From JAEUHM01 sp964538625 (GTDB lineage Bacteria > Verrucomicrobiota > Verrucomicrobiia > Verrucomicrobiales > Verrucomicrobiaceae), in contig CAZIGH010000002.1 in assembly GCA_964538625.1 (NCBI GenBank), forward strand, positions 123,041-187,040: a stretch of 64,000 nt of DNA, in the 5' to 3' direction. The notes below the pieces were generated by a model. The model saw only the letters and a list, made by a program, of their open reading frames with translations, did no database searches and was not told the origin of the DNA. Position numbers and translations under genes: made by a program. This document shows, piece after piece, positions 38,501 through 47,123 of the stretch. Numbering within the stretch: the first letter of the stretch is position 1; each line of letters opens with the position of its first letter.

Positions 38501-40100
38501 CTACTAGCCTGTTGCTGAGACCGTGGACATACTCGTGAATGATGATCTGGTTGTCAAAGCTGCTGTCCCGGTCCGGATTGGGATCGTCCCAGATGAACAT
38601 TTGCATTCTTCCTGGGGAGCCGTCGGCTGGGGTGGAGAAGTTGGCGTTGTTAACTCCGCTGCCATCTTGTGCGTCGGCAAGCACGGCGTCGTTCTGCGCG
38701 CCACCTCTGCCGTAGTTGTTGGTTTGGAAGTTGCGCGCGGTCTCGGTGAAGCCAAGCTGGTAGAGACGATCATGCAGCCAGTTGTTAACGTAAAAGAGAT
38801 TAACGATGGCGGCGCTGCGGTAGGTGGAAGGGGCTAGGGTGAGGTTTACCGGGAAGTCGAAATCACGGCCGACACCGCCGTTGGGTCGGGGCAGATCCGG
38901 GCTGTTGTTGGCATCCACGTCGGCGTGGGCGGCGACGTTGTTGCCAATGGTTTCGGGGTTGGTGCCGTCGGCTACCCAGCCAGCCGGGGAGGCGGTGGTG
39001 TCAAGTGCTGAGAGTGTGACGCTCTGGCGATCGACAGTGGTGGGTTGGTCGGTGAGTGGTGTTTGGTGAGAGGGGTGCATGGGGCTGGGGCTGTGCAGCG
39101 GCATCTTGGTGACGGCATCTGCGTACACTCTGTAGGTGGCGTCGCTGATGGTGGTGGTGAGGTTGTGACGCACCAGCACCTCGCCGCTGGCTGCATCTAC
39201 CACCATGCGGAACATGGCTCTGTGAGCCTGGCTGGTGAGGGTGATGTCCCATCCGAGGCGCACGTCGGTACGGTTCATGGGCAGGTAGGTCAGGAGCGCT
39301 GTGGTGTCAGTGAGGCCTTCTGCCGTGAAGCTCTGCCGCAGCTCATTGCCCTCCGGTTTGCCGAGGGGCTGGATTTGCGTGGTGGTCACGTTATCTCCAA
39401 GGGAGGCTGCGGCGTGGACGATGGCTTCCTGGGCGGGAAGTGCCGGGGTTTCGCGGTTGGGTTTGACTGTGGAAAGGAACCGGCTGCTGAGGCTGAGGAG
39501 CTGGCCGTCTTTTCCGAGATTGGCGATGAAGCTGGTGCGGAACAGGCGGATGCCTTTGAGTTCCTGCTCCCAGGTGATGGACTTGAGGCCGGTCTTTGCA
39601 GTGGTGTCATCCATGGTGACGCGTGCCTGCTTTTCCAGGGTCTCTGCGGTGTGGCCAAAGATGGCCTGATAGCGATTCACGAAGGATGCGATGATCTGCT
39701 TTGCCGGCACACCCGGTGCGGGCGGGGTGAGGAAGCGACCCACGGCGATGATACGGGAGGGTGCGTCGCTCAGTGGATCGAACGTGACCTGCACGCCGGG
39801 CACGTCTTTTTGCAGTTGTTCGAGCGCGAGCTGGCGGTCTGGCGAGACGGCTGTGGGCTGGTTCTTCAGCGTGAGGTCGCGAACGTCGAGCGGTTTGACC
39901 TCTGGGCGTTTTTGTACACGCTTGACTTGAAATGGCTGGCGGGTGGGCTTCGCGGGTGCCCGTGCTGCTGTGTGGTTATGCTCAACGAGCCGTTGGGCGA
40001 CGCTGCTGGCGGTGGGCGATGGGGGGGCCGCGAACCATAGCCCCAGGAGCATCATCAGTGCGAGCACTGATCCGAAAAGTGCCGGTATGGACGCCTTCAT
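35544..40100 (-). CDS. Secreted M36 (fungalysin) zinc metallopeptidase with Ig-like tail, 1518 aa
   Basis: The ATG at 40100 is followed by a signal peptide with core LFGSVLALMMLLGLWF. An FTP-type propeptide domain covers about residues 110-260. The M36 catalytic site is HEYVH at residues 522-526, with a downstream GEGWSD supplying the third zinc ligand. An LNWTAAATQTW sandwich domain (about 765-850), two Ig-like domains, a He_PIG-like putative Ig domain and a C-terminal region of about 370 residues follow. The peptidase probably acts outside the cytoplasm on proteins and is made as an inhibited precursor. Its first 850 residues are paralogous to the head of the 3990-aa protein further right. 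It starts 43 bp after an SDR gene in the same direction, so co-transcription is possible but not shown. Confidence 0.9.
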   Translation of the reverse strand: MKASIPALFGSVLALMMLLGLWFAAPPSPTASSVAQRLVEHNHTAARAPAKPTRQPFQVKRVQKRPEVKPLDVRDLTLKNQPTAVSPDRQLALEQLQKDVPGVQVTFDPLSDAPSRIIAVGRFLTPPAPGVPAKQIIASFVNRYQAIFGHTAETLEKQARVTMDDTTAKTGLKSITWEQELKGIRLFRTSFIANLGKDGQLLSLSSRFLSTVKPNRETPALPAQEAIVHAAASLGDNVTTTQIQPLGKPEGNELRQSFTAEGLTDTTALLTYLPMNRTDVRLGWDITLTSQAHRAMFRMVVDAASGEVLVRHNLTTTISDATYRVYADAVTKMPLHSPSPMHPSHQTPLTDQPTTVDRQSVTLSALDTTASPAGWVADGTNPETIGNNVAAHADVDANNSPDLPRPNGGVGRDFDFPVNLTLAPSTYRSAAIVNLFYVNNWLHDRLYQLGFTETARNFQTNNYGRGGAQNDAVLADAQDGSGVNNANFSTPADGSPGRMQMFIWDDPNPDRDSSFDNQIIIHEYVHGLSNRLVGGGALITKWVTKGMGEGWSDFYALAMLALPTDNPDHAQAKGGYATYKLYGNETNYYTGIRRYPYSPDKAINPLTLQDTVWDRARLHDGIFLNKSFFSFSNEDPSQVHNMGEIWCSALLEVRRLLIQKHGFAIGNELALQLVTDGMKLCPIDPTFIEARDAILQADLNSTSGDNLSEIWDGFARRGFGFSSQSPNNDHSDDVEEAFDVPGDMLVTPVLAFEARANQGASTVTGGSKTYVLKNNGITPLNWTAAATQTWTTVTPTNGTLAPGSRVTITWKINSTAKNLTFGEKHDTLIITNVGNGTTQRRPLIFNVTAKPVITAPLVTALRASNSSPAHSFTVQYTGSELMRFQWYKNGKAYPNTEQTLLLGLPSLAKAGSYKVKLTNQAGSATTAEAQLAVVDLASRVIPFTDGKNLTIKVPYSGRNLSFQWFRNGVQLNNGDLNRRVTGTTSPTLTIARFTAADVLAGNDFRCRVRLDDQELTTGAQTALVRDAPVITANPSPPTLMTSDIINWNISNFISQTNNQTQHLPTSYLIRGLPRGLTYNPATGFVTGTVRATGLSQVTLKIIATNGTGSSNEVTVTVPFLSLPGTAYGEFRGLIDRYGSADSSMGASLQVNITNLGVLTGKFRIGTRSYPFTSTTYDSNPSGGTFYGSAKVPAGTSLPLTVNLNVNSSTGAITGSVSGLMKHAGGTYAYYPSLNARRIPWKRTSAPATDYAARYTAVLQSTGLVEPNNPLGHSVISSTIDTSGNVTATIRLADGTRGTCFTKVADNGQVPLHLGAYNNTGSLHGNSLITSASGNWDNQIGSNLTWRKSGQLAGSTRSYVSGITLHNLTLIGGKWIRPVSPTLLLGVTDAGDNNARIDFTNAFINTSYLAPGGTFSVPFRIRSSPASSLLLPTPKPGGISLVPDLVTGLFTGRFTTVDDNPVIVGTQNIPRTAPFSGAFIQRLNQGLGHFNLARLPFATETNPARTPILSGRVLIVTPP

Positions 40101-40143
40101 GGGGGCGACTCATACTCGCATTTAAGCGATGATCCAGCTCGGA

Positions 40144-40941
40144 TTACGTCATCCTCCGCGCCATGGCCCAGCGAAGCACGAAACGGGGTAAGATGCGGAA
40201 GAGGGTGGCGGCGATGGTGACGGGCAGGCCGGGATGGACGGTGGGGTGGCCTGCGGTAAGGGCCGAGAGTCCTTCGGCGACGACTTTTTCGGGGGGTTGG
40301 CGGAGGAGGCTTTGGCCACTGCGGTTGGTATCGGTGCCGTCGGGTCGTTTGGCAGTCTTGCTGAAGTTGGTGGGTGTGGGGCCGGGGCAGACGGCGGTGA
40401 CGGTGATGCCTTTATGTTTGAGTTCGATGTGTAGGGCCTCGCTGAAGCTGGAGACGAAGGACTTGCTGGCGGCGTAGATGGCCAGCTCTGGCATGAAGAT
40501 GCTGGCGGCGAGGGAGCTGACATTCAGGATGCCTGCGGGACGTTGCAAGAGTGGCAGCAGGGCGTGGGTGAGCAGGACGAGGCCGTTGATGTTCACGTTG
40601 AGCAGTGCGGTGATGCGGGCGGGATCGGCTGACTCAAAGGCTCCGTAGTCACCCATGCCGGCGTTGTTGATGAGGAGGTTCGGCTTCACCGGGAGGGAGC
40701 GGATGGATTGGATAAGCGTGCGGCGGTCTGTTTCGGATGCGATGTCAGCTACGACCAGATGCACTTGCAGTCTTGCGTTGAGCGTTAGTAGTTCGTCACG
40801 GGCTTTCTCCAACTCAGACTGGCGGCGGGCGACGAGGATGAGCGCGTGGGCTTGTGGGGCGAGCTGGCGGGCGAACTCGACGCCGAGGCCTGACGAGGCG
40901 CCGGTGATGATGGCGGTGCAGTCGGTGAGGGCGAAAGACAT
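40144..40941 (-). CDS. SDR-family short-chain dehydrogenase/reductase
   Basis: This is a classical NAD(P)-dependent oxidoreductase of 265 aa. TGASSGLG (residues 13-20) binds the cofactor, NNAG is at 92-95, the catalytic Ser is in VSS (142-143) and YAASK (156-160) holds the Tyr and Lys. The ARR pair after the second beta strand hints at NADPH preference. The frame is open to 40980, but the extra 13 residues are encoded by an intergenic repeat and have no family counterpart, so the start at 40941 is preferred. The substrate cannot be predicted. The C-terminal half resembles the DltE/YqjQ-like group of SDRs. Confidence 0.85.
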   Translation of the reverse strand: MSFALTDCTAIITGASSGLGVEFARQLAPQAHALILVARRQSELEKARDELLTLNARLQVHLVVADIASETDRRTLIQSIRSLPVKPNLLINNAGMGDYGAFESADPARITALLNVNINGLVLLTHALLPLLQRPAGILNVSSLAASIFMPELAIYAASKSFVSSFSEALHIELKHKGITVTAVCPGPTPTNFSKTAKRPDGTDTNRSGQSLLRQPPEKVVAEGLSALTAGHPTVHPGLPVTIAATLFRILPRFVLRWAMARRMT

Positions 40942-40980
40942 TGAACGCTGAACATCGAACAGCGAACGCTCAACGTCCAA
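40939..40980. repeat. Short degenerate tandem repeat at the SDR start
   Basis: Three 14-bp units lie head to tail: CATTGAACGCTGAA, CATCGAACAGCGAA and CGCTCAACGTCCAA. A degenerate inverted element (TGGCTAATCACCAATGAC) follows to 40998. The first unit contains the SDR start codon. The style matches intergenic repeats that yield spurious peptides such as DVQRSM in related genomes (from memory). Confidence 0.5.
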
Positions 40981-41009
40981 TGGCTAATCACCAATGACCG
41001 ATTGCTTTT

Positions 41010-42824
41010 TCAGTTGGATGAAGGCTCGAAGCGTTTGCGCAACTCATTGAAGTAGCGGCGGATGTGCTCTCGGCGTGCGGGTGGGAGAGAGGCGTCATCG
41101 AGGGCTTCTTCCTCGCGCTGGATCTGGAGGAGCGCTTCTTGGGTGCTGGTGCGGCTGGCGGCTTCGTCGCGGGCTTGGCCCTCGATTTGTCGTGTGGTGG
41201 ATGGGCCTTCACCGGAGGGAGCTGCGTTCACCATGGAAGAACTGGCGGCTTTGGTCTGGGTGGTGGGTGTGTTGTTGAGTTCTGCGGTGCCGGAGCCTGC
41301 GTCTCTTCCTGAGGAGGGTATGGCTATGCTGCCTTCGGGATTTTGTGGGGCGTTGGGCATGGTGAGGAGCATGGAGGGTTGCTGGTCCTGCGGCTTGCCG
41401 GGGATGGGTGCGAGCAGGCGTGGCCGGTTGTTCTGGGGCTGGCCCTGGCCTTGCTGCATTTGGCCGCTGCGTTGCTGGCCTATTGCTATCTGGGTTTGCT
41501 GTGCGCTCTGTCTGGTGTTGGGCTGCTGGGTGAGCATTTGCATTTGCTGCTGCTGGCCTACGCCGGGTGGTGCCAGCTGTGGCTGTTGTGTCTGTGCTGC
41601 TCCGGGCTGGGCCTGGGGCATCGGTTGCGGCTGTGCCTGTGCTACGTTGGACGCTTGGCCCACGGGCTTCATGGCTTCGAGTGCGCCGGTGGGTTTGTTG
41701 TCCTGTGCGGTTTTGCTGCCTGCGTTGCGAAGCTGCTGGGCGAGATTTTGAAGTTGTTTCTGTGCGGCCTCGCGCTTCATGATGTCCTGCATGTGCAGGG
41801 AGAGGGACTCGAGATGTTGGGCGGCGATGTCTGACTGGCGCTTCTGCAAGGCGCTGGCGGCACTCAGCACGGGGCGGCCTACGGTGCGTTCCTGGTCCTT
41901 GACTTCGGCTTTGGAGGCGGCAGCGCTGAATGCGTCGGTGATGCGTTGCAGGGTGGAGGCGGGGAGCTGTGCCTGACGGAGCTGCGCGGCGAGTGCGAGG
42001 GCGGCGGTGGAGAGCTGTGCGGCGTTGCGTGCGGCGGTGGCATCCCCGAGATCGGCTGTGTCGGTGTACTGGCGGAGTGCGGTGATCAATGCGGTGCTGG
42101 CCCAGTCCTGTGAACTTTCTCCAAGTTTGCGGGCTAGGTCTTCTGCGGCGTTTGCACTGGCTCCGAGGGCGCTTAGAGCATCTCGTGCTGTGGCGGAGCC
42201 CGCTTCTGAGCTGAGTTTTTTCACAGTGTCCCGTAGTTGTTGCTGAAGTGCGGCCAGGGCGGCTTTGTCTTCATCTTTGAGTTCGGTGAGTGCTTTTTTC
42301 TCCAGCTCTTCTGTGGTGATGCGGCTGGTCTCTGCGGTGATGGCGTTCAGTGAATCTGTGTCGAGGGTGGGTTCGGTGGTGCCGGGGCGCAGGCTCCAGG
42401 CGAGCGGCATCAGGATGACGAAGGGGATGAGCCAAAGCATTCGGTGCGGTTTGAGCGGGAGCTCTCGAGCCAAAGCGGGCAGGGCGGTGGGTAAGAGGAG
42501 GCTCTGGGTGTGGAGATGCTGTTCTTGGAGAGGGGTGCGGGTCTGCTGCTGCTCGAACCACCATGCAGCGGCGAAGGCTTCACTGCGCCCGGCGGCTTTG
42601 TCCCAGGCGGCGAGTGCTTCATATCCGGTAGGTCGGGTGTGCCATGTGTGCCATGCCATTGCGGCGAGCCACAGTGCTGTGAGCAGCAGTGGCAGACCAG
42701 GGTGCAGCAGTGCGCTGGCGAGCGTGAGCAGCAGTGCCCACGACAGGGTGCGGTGCATCGCGCCGAGCATCCGCCGCATGAGGATGCGGTTCACCACGCG
42801 GGGTGCGGCGGAGGCGAAGGTCAT
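41010..42824 (-). CDS. DUF4175-like membrane protein, 604 aa
   Basis: Two adjoining membrane segments lie at about residues 27-62 and a third at about 128-146. A long Ala/Leu/Gln-rich helical region follows, then a Gln/Pro/Met-rich low-complexity stretch (about 380-500). The end is LPPARREHIRRYFNELRKRF. That terminal RRYF motif and the layout fit the DUF4175-type proteins encoded next to vWA proteins in MoxR/aerotolerance-type clusters. No enzymatic motif was seen. It starts 15 bp after the glycosyltransferase stop on the same strand, so the two are probably co-transcribed. The function is unknown; a role in envelope integrity is inferred from context. Confidence 0.65.
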   Translation of the reverse strand: MTFASAAPRVVNRILMRRMLGAMHRTLSWALLLTLASALLHPGLPLLLTALWLAAMAWHTWHTRPTGYEALAAWDKAAGRSEAFAAAWWFEQQQTRTPLQEQHLHTQSLLLPTALPALARELPLKPHRMLWLIPFVILMPLAWSLRPGTTEPTLDTDSLNAITAETSRITTEELEKKALTELKDEDKAALAALQQQLRDTVKKLSSEAGSATARDALSALGASANAAEDLARKLGESSQDWASTALITALRQYTDTADLGDATAARNAAQLSTAALALAAQLRQAQLPASTLQRITDAFSAAASKAEVKDQERTVGRPVLSAASALQKRQSDIAAQHLESLSLHMQDIMKREAAQKQLQNLAQQLRNAGSKTAQDNKPTGALEAMKPVGQASNVAQAQPQPMPQAQPGAAQTQQPQLAPPGVGQQQQMQMLTQQPNTRQSAQQTQIAIGQQRSGQMQQGQGQPQNNRPRLLAPIPGKPQDQQPSMLLTMPNAPQNPEGSIAIPSSGRDAGSGTAELNNTPTTQTKAASSSMVNAAPSGEGPSTTRQIEGQARDEAASRTSTQEALLQIQREEEALDDASLPPARREHIRRYFNELRKRFEPSSN

Positions 42825-42839
42825 GGGTGGAGTGTGCCG

Positions 42840-44438
42840 TTAGTTGACCTTGGGCTCAAGGCTGAACTCCAACAGCCAGAGCGGTGTGTCTCGTATGGGG
42901 TCGGTGAGTGCGTGCATGGCAAGCGGTGTGCGCAGGCGGTCCTCGATGGCACCCCGGACGCGGTCGTCTTTCCAGAGTTCCTGTGGAACGATCATCCAGC
43001 GGGTGGGGCGGGGGCGGAGCTTCAGGTCGGTGATCTCTAAGCAGTTCATGCCGAGGTAGAATGGCCACATGTTCTCTCCGACGCGGTAGAGCACGATGGG
43101 GTCCTCTGGTCCGGTGAGGCTGCGGATGTATGCGGCGAAGGGGCGTAGGTCATCATGCCGGACGACGCGTGGCACGATGACGGTGGCAAAGGCGGAGGAC
43201 AGCGTCATGAAGCTGAGTACGAGGTAGAGTGCGAGCCGACGCGGACTGGTGGGGTTCAGATTGCGGATCTTCAGTAGATACAGCACTACGCCGAGGCTGA
43301 ATGCGGTGGAGAGGGCTACGAGCGGCCAGTGGAAGTCTGGCTCGGGATGGATGGCTCCGTTTGCCAGTACGCAGGTGGCGGTGAAGGCGATGAGCCAGCA
43401 GACCCAGCGCCAGGGCAGGCTGATGCGGGCGATCCAGTCTGGTGCTACGGCGTAGAGGGCGTGGGCGGTGAGGATGGCGGCTGAGACGTTGCACGGGAGC
43501 ATGAAACGCGGGCGGGAGGAGGGGAGTACGGCGATGATGAAGAAGCTGATGAGGGTGCCGTATTTGATGGCGCGGATGAGGGTGGGCCTGCCGGTTTCCG
43601 CTTTGGGCACGAGAAACCAGAGGGGGATGAAGATGGCCCACGGGAGGAAGTTGACAAAGCTCTGGGGAACCTGAAGGGCGTAGTTCACGAAGTCGAACTC
43701 GATGAAACCGAGCCGGTGGGTGATCTGGTCCGACCACTCTCTGGCGGAGTCTTTTTGCGGGTTGCGGCTCATGTTGATGAGCGCCCAGGGCAGCCACATG
43801 AGGAGGAAGAGTGCGCCGGAAGCGAGGTGCGGCCAGCTGAGGAGTTCCTTGAGTTTTCCCTCTGCCTTGAGCACGGCGATGATGATGAGGTAGAGGTAGA
43901 GCAGATGCGGCGGCCCCTTGGCGAGGAAGGCTAGGCCGCTGAATACGCCGCAGAGAAGCCAGGCGGTGAGAGGCCGGTCATTGAAGCGCAGGCCGAGCCA
44001 GAGGACGAGGGCGATGCCGTAGAGTGAGTAATACAGGGCCTCAATCTCGATGAGGCGGCCCTTTTCGATGAAGCCGATATTGGTCAGCAGGATGAGTGCG
44101 GTGAGGAAACTGATGTCTTTGCCCAGCCAAGCGCGCAGGGCGTAGTAGCTGGTGAGGGCGAGCGCCAGCATCATGAGCACGGAGGGCAGGCGTACGGTCC
44201 ACTCGTTCATGCTTCCGGTGAGGGTGATGGCCGCTGCGCTGACCCAGTTCACGAGGGGGGGTTTGCGGTTGTAGATTTGTCCTCCACTGCGTGGGACCAT
44301 GAACTCGCCTGTTTGCAGCATGGTGCGCCCGGGCAGCACGCGGCGAGCTTCCTCTCCCTGCAGCTCGCGGGTGCCGAGCGCTGGGAGATACAGCGCGGCC
44401 CAGGTCACGAGGATGGCCAGGAGATGAAAATGACGCAT
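42840..44438 (-). CDS. GT39-family (ArnT/PMT-like) membrane glycosyltransferase, 532 aa
   Basis: The first membrane helix is directly followed by GTRELQGEEARR, which matches the acidic active-site loop of dolichol/undecaprenyl-phosphate sugar transferases (ArnT, PMT). Several further hydrophobic helices run to about residue 400, followed by a C-terminal periplasmic-type domain of about 130 residues. Such enzymes transfer a sugar from a lipid carrier to lipid A or proteins; the acceptor here is unknown. The frame is open to 44867, but that extension overlaps the divergent vWA gene and lacks family character. I therefore chose the ATG at 44438, placed just before the first helix. Confidence 0.85.
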   Translation of the reverse strand: MRHFHLLAILVTWAALYLPALGTRELQGEEARRVLPGRTMLQTGEFMVPRSGGQIYNRKPPLVNWVSAAAITLTGSMNEWTVRLPSVLMMLALALTSYYALRAWLGKDISFLTALILLTNIGFIEKGRLIEIEALYYSLYGIALVLWLGLRFNDRPLTAWLLCGVFSGLAFLAKGPPHLLYLYLIIIAVLKAEGKLKELLSWPHLASGALFLLMWLPWALINMSRNPQKDSAREWSDQITHRLGFIEFDFVNYALQVPQSFVNFLPWAIFIPLWFLVPKAETGRPTLIRAIKYGTLISFFIIAVLPSSRPRFMLPCNVSAAILTAHALYAVAPDWIARISLPWRWVCWLIAFTATCVLANGAIHPEPDFHWPLVALSTAFSLGVVLYLLKIRNLNPTSPRRLALYLVLSFMTLSSAFATVIVPRVVRHDDLRPFAAYIRSLTGPEDPIVLYRVGENMWPFYLGMNCLEITDLKLRPRPTRWMIVPQELWKDDRVRGAIEDRLRTPLAMHALTDPIRDTPLWLLEFSLEPKVN

Positions 44439-44523
44439 GAGGAGGCTGCGGTGGGTGGGAGGTGGAGGTTGCGGAACGCTCTTGGTTGCACGGACAGGGG
44501 GACGCTGCAACGATTTGCGGCAC
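44439..44523. promoter_or_regulatory. Divergent intergenic region, glycosyltransferase / vWA protein
   Basis: These 85 bp between two divergent starts must contain both promoters. No clear sigma-70 boxes, operator palindrome or ribosome-binding site is visible in it. Confidence 0.3.
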
Positions 44524-47103
44524 ATGGAGTTGGATTGGGAAATGCCGAACGTTCTCTGGCTGGCGCTGCCGGCGATGGCGTTCTTGATCTGGGCGGAGGG
44601 CCGCTCGGTGCATCCCATGACCGGGTTGCGCAAGCGCTTGCTCCTGGTAGTGCGTGCGTTGTGCGTGCTTTTGGTGCTGTTGGCACTGGCGGGTCCGGCG
44701 CGGGTGGCGCAGTCCTCCCGCCGTGCGGTGGTGCTGTTGGTGGACTGGAGCCAGAGCATGGGAGAGGGGGGGGTGAAGCGGGTGACGGAGGCTGCGGCTG
44801 CGTTGCAGCGTACGAATGCTGGCATCGAGTGGCAGACGGTGGCCATAGGCAGCGAGCCGGAGCGCATTGCTGACTCTTCGCCAGATGCGGGGGGGTGGAT
44901 GGCGCGGCATGGAACGCAGAGCGACTACGCTGCGGCAGTGGACTTTGCGCAAGCTCTGTTCCCTGCGGGTACGAGCCGGGAGGTGGTGGTGGTAGGGGAC
45001 GGGCATGAGACTCGCGGCTCGCTGGCGGAGGCGGCCCGCTTGGCAGCCATGAATGGAGTGGTCATTCACACGCTGGGTGTGGAGGGCGAGCAGCGGCCGG
45101 ATGTGCGGGTGAGTGAACTGCTGGCCAGCCGGAGCCGCATTCACGAGGGCGCTGCGCTGCGGCTGACGGCTGAGGTGGAGAGTACGCTGGAGGGTAGCGG
45201 CGTGATGCGGCTTTTTGAGAACGGTCTGGAAGTGGAGCGCAGGGAGTTGGCTCTGAAGCCGGGGGAGCGCCGGAGTATCGAGTTTCAACGGCAGCCGAAG
45301 GGGAGGAACGTGTTTCGCTATCGCGCGGTGGTGGAGGGGTTTGCTGGTGATGTGATGCCGGCCAATGATGCGGCCTTGGCCATCGTGGATGTGAGGGGTG
45401 CGCTGCGGCTGCTTTACGCGGAGGGTGAGGGGGGGGAGGGGGCGCAGTTCGTGGAGGCCATGCAACGTGAAGGCATCTCGCTGGATCGTCGTGGACCTGG
45501 GCAGGTACCGGCCACACTGACCGAGCTGGCGGGCTACGATGGCGTGATCCTCTCTGACATAGCGGCCAGGTCCGTGGGAGAGGTGGCCATGAATGCGCTG
45601 CGGGAGTATGTGGAGCGGCTGGGCGGGGGACTCATCATGATGGGTGGGCCGAACGCCTTCGGTGTGGGGGGCTACTACAAGTCTCCGCTGGATGAGGTGC
45701 TGCCGGTGAGACTAAAGGCTCCGGATGAGGAGGAAAAGCAGTCCTCAGCGGTGGCGATCGTGATGGACCGGAGCGGTTCGATGGCGGGCGAGAAGCTGGA
45801 GACGGCCAAGTCTGCTGCGGTGGCGGCTGCTGAGTTGTTGGGGAGGAATGACTCATTGGGCGTGTATGCGTTTGATTCGGAGGCACACGTGGTGGTGCCT
45901 ATGACGAGGCTGACGTCCATGAGTTCGGTGGCGGGACAAATCGCAGCCTTGGCCTCTGGTGGTGGGACGAACTTGGAGCCTGCGTTTCGGCAGGCGCGTG
46001 AGGCGCTTCAGCGGGTGCGCGCGAAGATCCGGCACATGATTATCCTCACGGATGGGCAGACTTCGGGCGGGGGCTACGAGGCGCTGGCCGCGCAATGCCG
46101 GGCGGAGGGCATGACGATTTCCACCGTGGCCATAGGAGAGGGTAGTCACGTGGGGCTGCTGCAGGCCATCGCTGCGGCGGGAGGGGGACAGTCTTACAGC
46201 ACGACGGACGTGGCCAGCATCACACGGATTTTCACTCAGGACACGCTGATGCACACTGGGCAGATGCTCAGAGAGGAACCGTTTGAAGCGCAGGTCGTGG
46301 AGAAGAGTCCGCTGCTCGGCGAGCTGGAGAAATGGGATGCGCCTGCTCTACTGGGCTACGTGAAGACGATTCGCAAGGCCAGTGCGCAGGTGCCGCTGGT
46401 GACGGATGCAGGGGACCCTCTGCTGGCGCACTGGAGATTTGGCTTGGGAAAGGTGACTGCGTTCACCAGCGATGCAAAGAGCCGCTGGGGTGGACTGTGG
46501 ATCAGTCGGTGGCAGGGGTATAGTGCGTTCTGGGGGCAAGTGCTGAGGGAGACGGCACGCGCTCCGCAGGGGCAGAAGATGGACATTCGCTGCACCATGC
46601 AGGGGGCGGATGCCAGGCTGGTGGTCGATGTGCTGGAAGACGCGGCTACAAGGGCCGACGGACTGGACGTGCAGGCGGAGGTGTTTCACGTGGGCGCGGA
46701 GGTGCTGGGAGCGCCGTTGCGCAGTGTGACCACGCTGAAGCTGCGGCAGGAGGGGCCAGGGAGATACGAGGGGCGCTTCTTGCCGGATGAACCGGGGGTG
46801 TATCTGGTGCGTGCTCAGGCTGCTGGAGAACTTGTCTCTGCCGGGCTGGTTCATCAGCCCTCCAGTGAGGCGAGCTTGGGAACGACAAATGACGCCCTTC
46901 TGCGAGAGGTGAGCGCGGTCACCGGCGGACAGGTCCTCTCTGCAGCTTCGGAGGCGCTGGCACCTACTCTGCCTGCCGCGCAGACGCAGGCGCACGAGGA
47001 ACTCTGGCCTCTGCTGGTGAAGCTACTGCTGCTGCTGTGGATGGTGGATGTGCTTCTCCGCAGGTGGGAGCATGTGCGTGGCTTGCTGAGACTGGGGGCT
47101 TGA
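44524..47103 (+). CDS. Membrane protein with two vWA domains and a GATase1-like domain, 859 aa
   Basis: Two N-terminal membrane helices (about residues 9-24 and 37-57) precede a first vWA domain with DWSQS. A beta-sandwich segment and a class I glutamine-amidotransferase-like domain follow (GYDGVILSDI, LGGGLIMMGGPNAFG). A second vWA domain has a complete DRSGS metal site and a TDGQTSGG strand. A final helix is LLVKLLLLLWMVDVLL. The GATase-like domain lacks an obvious catalytic Cys, so it is probably structural. This layout is typical of vWA proteins in MoxR-associated envelope clusters. The start at 44524 (MELDWEMP) matches the family; an upstream in-frame ATG at 44437 would overlap the divergent gene. 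It converges on the RCC1 peptidase gene with a 20-bp gap. Confidence 0.85.
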   Translation: MELDWEMPNVLWLALPAMAFLIWAEGRSVHPMTGLRKRLLLVVRALCVLLVLLALAGPARVAQSSRRAVVLLVDWSQSMGEGGVKRVTEAAAALQRTNAGIEWQTVAIGSEPERIADSSPDAGGWMARHGTQSDYAAAVDFAQALFPAGTSREVVVVGDGHETRGSLAEAARLAAMNGVVIHTLGVEGEQRPDVRVSELLASRSRIHEGAALRLTAEVESTLEGSGVMRLFENGLEVERRELALKPGERRSIEFQRQPKGRNVFRYRAVVEGFAGDVMPANDAALAIVDVRGALRLLYAEGEGGEGAQFVEAMQREGISLDRRGPGQVPATLTELAGYDGVILSDIAARSVGEVAMNALREYVERLGGGLIMMGGPNAFGVGGYYKSPLDEVLPVRLKAPDEEEKQSSAVAIVMDRSGSMAGEKLETAKSAAVAAAELLGRNDSLGVYAFDSEAHVVVPMTRLTSMSSVAGQIAALASGGGTNLEPAFRQAREALQRVRAKIRHMIILTDGQTSGGGYEALAAQCRAEGMTISTVAIGEGSHVGLLQAIAAAGGGQSYSTTDVASITRIFTQDTLMHTGQMLREEPFEAQVVEKSPLLGELEKWDAPALLGYVKTIRKASAQVPLVTDAGDPLLAHWRFGLGKVTAFTSDAKSRWGGLWISRWQGYSAFWGQVLRETARAPQGQKMDIRCTMQGADARLVVDVLEDAATRADGLDVQAEVFHVGAEVLGAPLRSVTTLKLRQEGPGRYEGRFLPDEPGVYLVRAQAAGELVSAGLVHQPSSEASLGTTNDALLREVSAVTGGQVLSAASEALAPTLPAAQTQAHEELWPLLVKLLLLLWMVDVLLRRWEHVRGLLRLGA

Positions 47104-47123
47104 GGGACGGCAGCCAAAGCGGG

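Noticed and set aside
44439..44867. N-terminal extension of the GT39 gene
   Set aside because: The 143 extra codons overlap the divergent vWA gene, are low in hydrophobic residues, and precede a normal GT39 start at 44438.
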